Positions 7,564 to 9,184 of a stretch of DNA of 9,184 bases are shown one piece after another. The position numbers and the translations under genes were made by a program. Origin of the DNA: Gammaproteobacteria bacterium (GTDB lineage Bacteria > Pseudomonadota > Gammaproteobacteria > Pseudomonadales > Azotimanducaceae); assembly GCA_003476445.1 (NCBI GenBank), contig DMUF01000041.1:16537-25720 (forward strand), written 5' to 3'. Positions within the stretch are counted from its first letter, which is position 1. Every line of letters starts with the position of its first letter. The notes under the pieces were generated by a model that saw only the letters and a list, made by a program, of their open reading frames with translations, was not told where the DNA came from and did no database searches.

Positions 7564-8605
7564 TCGCGTGCAGCAGTGCGTTCAGCTCGATTGCGCGCCG
7601 GTTGGTGCGGCACTCAATCTGGCCGGTGAGTCCGTTGCGCAGGAACAGAAGATCACTCGCGCCCGCGAGTTCGCGCGCCTTGACCTCGCCTGCGGGCTGA
7701 CCGTCGGCATCAATGAGGCGCACGCGACTTCCCGCGGTGATGTAGAGCCCGGCCTCGATGGTGCAGCGATCCCCAAGAGGAATCCCGGTGCCCGCGTTCG
7801 CGCCGATGAGACAGTGTTCACCCAGCGTGATACGAATATTGCCACCACCGGACAGGGTGCCCATGGTGCTTGCGCTGCCGCCAAGGTCCGAATGCGCGCC
7901 GACGACGACGCCCTGCGAGATACGTCCTTCCACCATGTTTGGGCCAAGCGCCGCGGCGTTGAAGTTGATGAAGCCCTCGTGCATGACCGTGGTTCCTTCG
8001 CCGAGGTAGGCACCCAGCCGGATCCGGCTCGCGTCGGCAATACGGACACCGCTTGGTACCACGTAGTTGGTCATGCGCGGGAACTTGTCCACCGCGTGCA
8101 CTTCGAGATGCCGCCCCGCCGCCCGCGCGCGGTGCTGAGCTGCGGGCAGCTCGGCGACCGCAATCGCGCCTTCGCTGGTCCATGCGACGTTCGGGAGATG
8201 GGTGAACAGATTGCTAAGGTCGAGCGTATTGGGCAGCGCGAGACGGTGCGAGAGCAGGTGCAGCTTGAGATAGGCCTCCGCCGTGTGCGAGATCGCTGCA
8301 TCCTCAGCAAGGACCACCGCGTGCAGCGCGGTCGTTGCAGAAGCAAGTTCGGCATAAGGTTCGAGCACCGCGGTGCTGTCGGGCGCCCGGGTACCGACGT
8401 CGGTCAGAAATGCCTGCAGCGCGCTCGGGGTCACGGCGCTCACGCCCGGCGCAAAATGTGCCGTGATGACGCGCACGAGATCCGGGGCCGGCGCGCGCAG
8501 CGGTGCTGGAAAATAGCAGTCGATCATGGCGCCGGACGCTGCGAGGCGGGTGGCGGCGATGCCGAAGGCGAACAGGGCGGGCGTTTCGGTAGCGGCGGCA
8601 GTCAT
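7556..8605 (-). CDS. dapD: Tetrahydrodipicolinate N-succinyltransferase DapD (long form)
   Basis: DapD uses succinyl-CoA to succinylate 2,3,4,5-tetrahydropyridine-2,6-dicarboxylate, the committing step of the succinylase branch to DAP and lysine. At 349 residues this is the long form known from Pseudomonas and Actinobacteria, not the roughly 274-residue E. coli form. The N-terminal domain (about 1-165) is alpha/beta. Residues about 180-297 form the left-handed beta-helix typical of hexapeptide-repeat transferases, followed by a small C-terminal cap. Hallmarks are VDKFPRMTNYVVPSGVRI (172-189), GEGTTVMHEGFINFN (202-216), MVEGRIS (224-230, containing the glutamate proposed as catalytic in the mycobacterial enzyme), MGTLSGGG (248-255) and GANAGTGIPLGD (268-279). 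Beta-helix acyltransferases usually act as trimers. The ATG overlaps the dapC stop as ATGA and has a strong AAGGAG 8 bases upstream, which supports this start. Confidence 0.96.
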   Translation of the reverse strand: MTAAATETPALFAFGIAATRLAASGAMIDCYFPAPLRAPAPDLVRVITAHFAPGVSAVTPSALQAFLTDVGTRAPDSTAVLEPYAELASATTALHAVVLAEDAAISHTAEAYLKLHLLSHRLALPNTLDLSNLFTHLPNVAWTSEGAIAVAELPAAQHRARAAGRHLEVHAVDKFPRMTNYVVPSGVRIADASRIRLGAYLGEGTTVMHEGFINFNAAALGPNMVEGRISQGVVVGAHSDLGGSASTMGTLSGGGNIRITLGEHCLIGANAGTGIPLGDRCTIEAGLYITAGSRVRLIDADGQPAGEVKARELAGASDLLFLRNGLTGQIECRTNRRAIELNALLHAND

Positions 8606-9184
8606 CGGCAGTGCTCCTTGAAGCGTCGAATGTCATCGGCGGCGGTCGTCGCCGCCCAGTCTGCCATGGCGTTCGCCGCGGCCACGCAGTCGGCAAGCGG
8701 TGCGACCCAGGCAATGCGCACGTGACCGTTGCCCGGGTTCGTGCCGTGGGCACTTCGACCGAGAAAGGTGCCGGGCAAAACGGTGATATTGCGCGCGGCA
8801 TACAACGCTTGTGTGAACGTTTCATCATCCGCGTCGACGGACAACCAGTGGTAGAACCCACCGTCGGGTCGGGTCACGTTGAATGCGCGACGCAGGATGG
8901 GTTCGACGGCGTCGAACTTGGCGCGATAGGCGGCGCGGTTTGCGATGACATGGGTCTCGTCCTCCCACGCGGCGGCGCTTGCCGCCTGCACATGATTGGG
9001 CAGCGCGCAGCCTTCATAAGTCCGATACATGAAGTAGCGCTCGAGAATCGCCGCGTCGCCAGCGACGAACCCGGACCTCAGCCCGGGCACGTTGGAGCGC
9101 TTGCTGAGACTGTGGAAGACCACGCAGCGTTCGAAGCGGGTGCGCCCGCTGCGGGCACAGGCCTGCAGCAGCCCCGGGGGCGAC
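8602..9184 (-). CDS. dapC: Succinyldiaminopimelate transaminase DapC (partial, 5' end outside window)
   Basis: This is the C-terminal part (about 194 codons) of a fold-type I PLP aminotransferase. The frame stays open to the window edge, so the true start lies beyond 9184. A GTG at 9121-9123 is an internal valine codon, not the start. DapC transfers an amino group from glutamate to N-succinyl-2-amino-6-ketopimelate, between the DapD and DapE steps. SLSKRSNVPGLRSGFVAGD holds the Schiff-base lysine (AAG at 9100-9102, visible residue 28) and is the typical DapC stretch. RTYEGCALPNHVQ and DGGFYHWLSV follow. The arginine in HVRIAWVA (visible residue 156) should bind the substrate carboxylate. Related aminotransferases such as ArgD/AstC-type SDAP transaminases and LL-DAP aminotransferase are alternatives. 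The sequence style and the dapD-dapE neighbours favour DapC. The stop overlaps the dapD start as ATGA. Confidence 0.93.
   Translation of the reverse strand, partial: SPPGLLQACARSGRTRFERCVVFHSLSKRSNVPGLRSGFVAGDAAILERYFMYRTYEGCALPNHVQAASAAAWEDETHVIANRAAYRAKFDAVEPILRRAFNVTRPDGGFYHWLSVDADDETFTQALYAARNITVLPGTFLGRSAHGTNPGNGHVRIAWVAPLADCVAAANAMADWAATTAADDIRRFKEHCR
8614..8619 (-). promoter_or_regulatory. Ribosome binding site of dapD
   Basis: The minus strand reads AAGGAG, 8 bases before the dapD ATG and inside the last codons of dapC. It is the clearest Shine-Dalgarno in the window and fixes the dapD start despite the overlap with dapC. Confidence 0.85.

Larger units (their letters stand above)
44..9184 (-). 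other. Probable polycistronic unit dapC-dapD-dapE-gspN-gspC-gspD-plsB
   Basis: All seven genes are co-oriented. In transcription order the junctions are a 4-base overlap, an 8-base overlap, a 3-base gap, a 60-base gap, a 4-base overlap and a 23-base gap. No rho-independent terminator (stem plus T-run) is visible at any junction. Co-transcription is inferred. The 60-base gap before gspC is the most likely place for an internal promoter or boundary. The upstream promoter would lie beyond the right edge of the window. Confidence 0.6.

Noticed and set aside
7478..8725. Plus-strand open frame of 415 codons opposite dapE, dapD and dapC
   Set aside because: It crosses three intact minus-strand genes with strong family matches. 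It shows no domain, and its length is explained by GC-rich codon usage on the other strand.
9121..9123. GTG as a start codon for a 173-residue protein
   Set aside because: The frame continues upstream to the window edge with typical DapC sequence (ARSGRTRFERCV before VFHSLSK), so this is an internal valine codon.
1..9184. Mobile elements, CRISPR arrays, tRNA or rRNA genes, phage or defence genes
   Set aside because: No transposase-like frames, regularly spaced repeats or RNA gene signatures were seen. Almost every base is taken by housekeeping or T2SS genes.

Overview
The window is GC-rich by eye and almost entirely coding. All seven genes I can support lie on the minus strand, so transcription runs from high to low coordinates. 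In that direction the order is dapC (5' part cut off by the window edge), dapD, dapE, gspN, gspC, gspD, plsB. This points to a Gammaproteobacterium: PlsB-type glycerol-3-phosphate acyltransferase is largely a gammaproteobacterial enzyme, and the long DapD resembles the Pseudomonas form. The combination would fit a Chromatiales-, Nevskiales- or Xanthomonadales-like lineage, but the genus cannot be read from this stretch.

Right block (6364-9184): three consecutive enzymes of the succinylase branch of diaminopimelate/lysine synthesis. DapD succinylates tetrahydrodipicolinate, DapC transaminates the product, and DapE removes the succinyl group. The product, LL-DAP, feeds both lysine and peptidoglycan. 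The genes overlap by 4 and 8 bases. The catalytic residues visible in dapC and dapE are intact.

Middle block (2548-6360): three type II secretion (T2SS) genes. gspN starts 3 bases after the dapE stop. A 60-base gap follows, the only sizeable non-coding gap in the window, and then gspC and gspD overlap by 4 bases. GspC is the inner-membrane clamp protein and GspD the outer-membrane secretin. The ATPase (E), platform (F) and pseudopilin genes are not here and must lie elsewhere if the system works. GspC carries an unusually long, acidic, proline-rich linker between its HR and PDZ domains.

Left block (44-2524): plsB, the first acyltransferase of phospholipid synthesis, 23 bases after gspD.

The tight packing suggests one polycistronic unit joining cell-wall precursor, secretion and membrane-lipid genes, perhaps with a second entry point in the 60-base gap before gspC. 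I found no RNA genes, mobile elements, CRISPR arrays or phage genes. I also saw no clearly novel system. The points worth a second look are the gene arrangement, the GspC linker, and a small inverted repeat that overlaps the gspC ribosome binding site.
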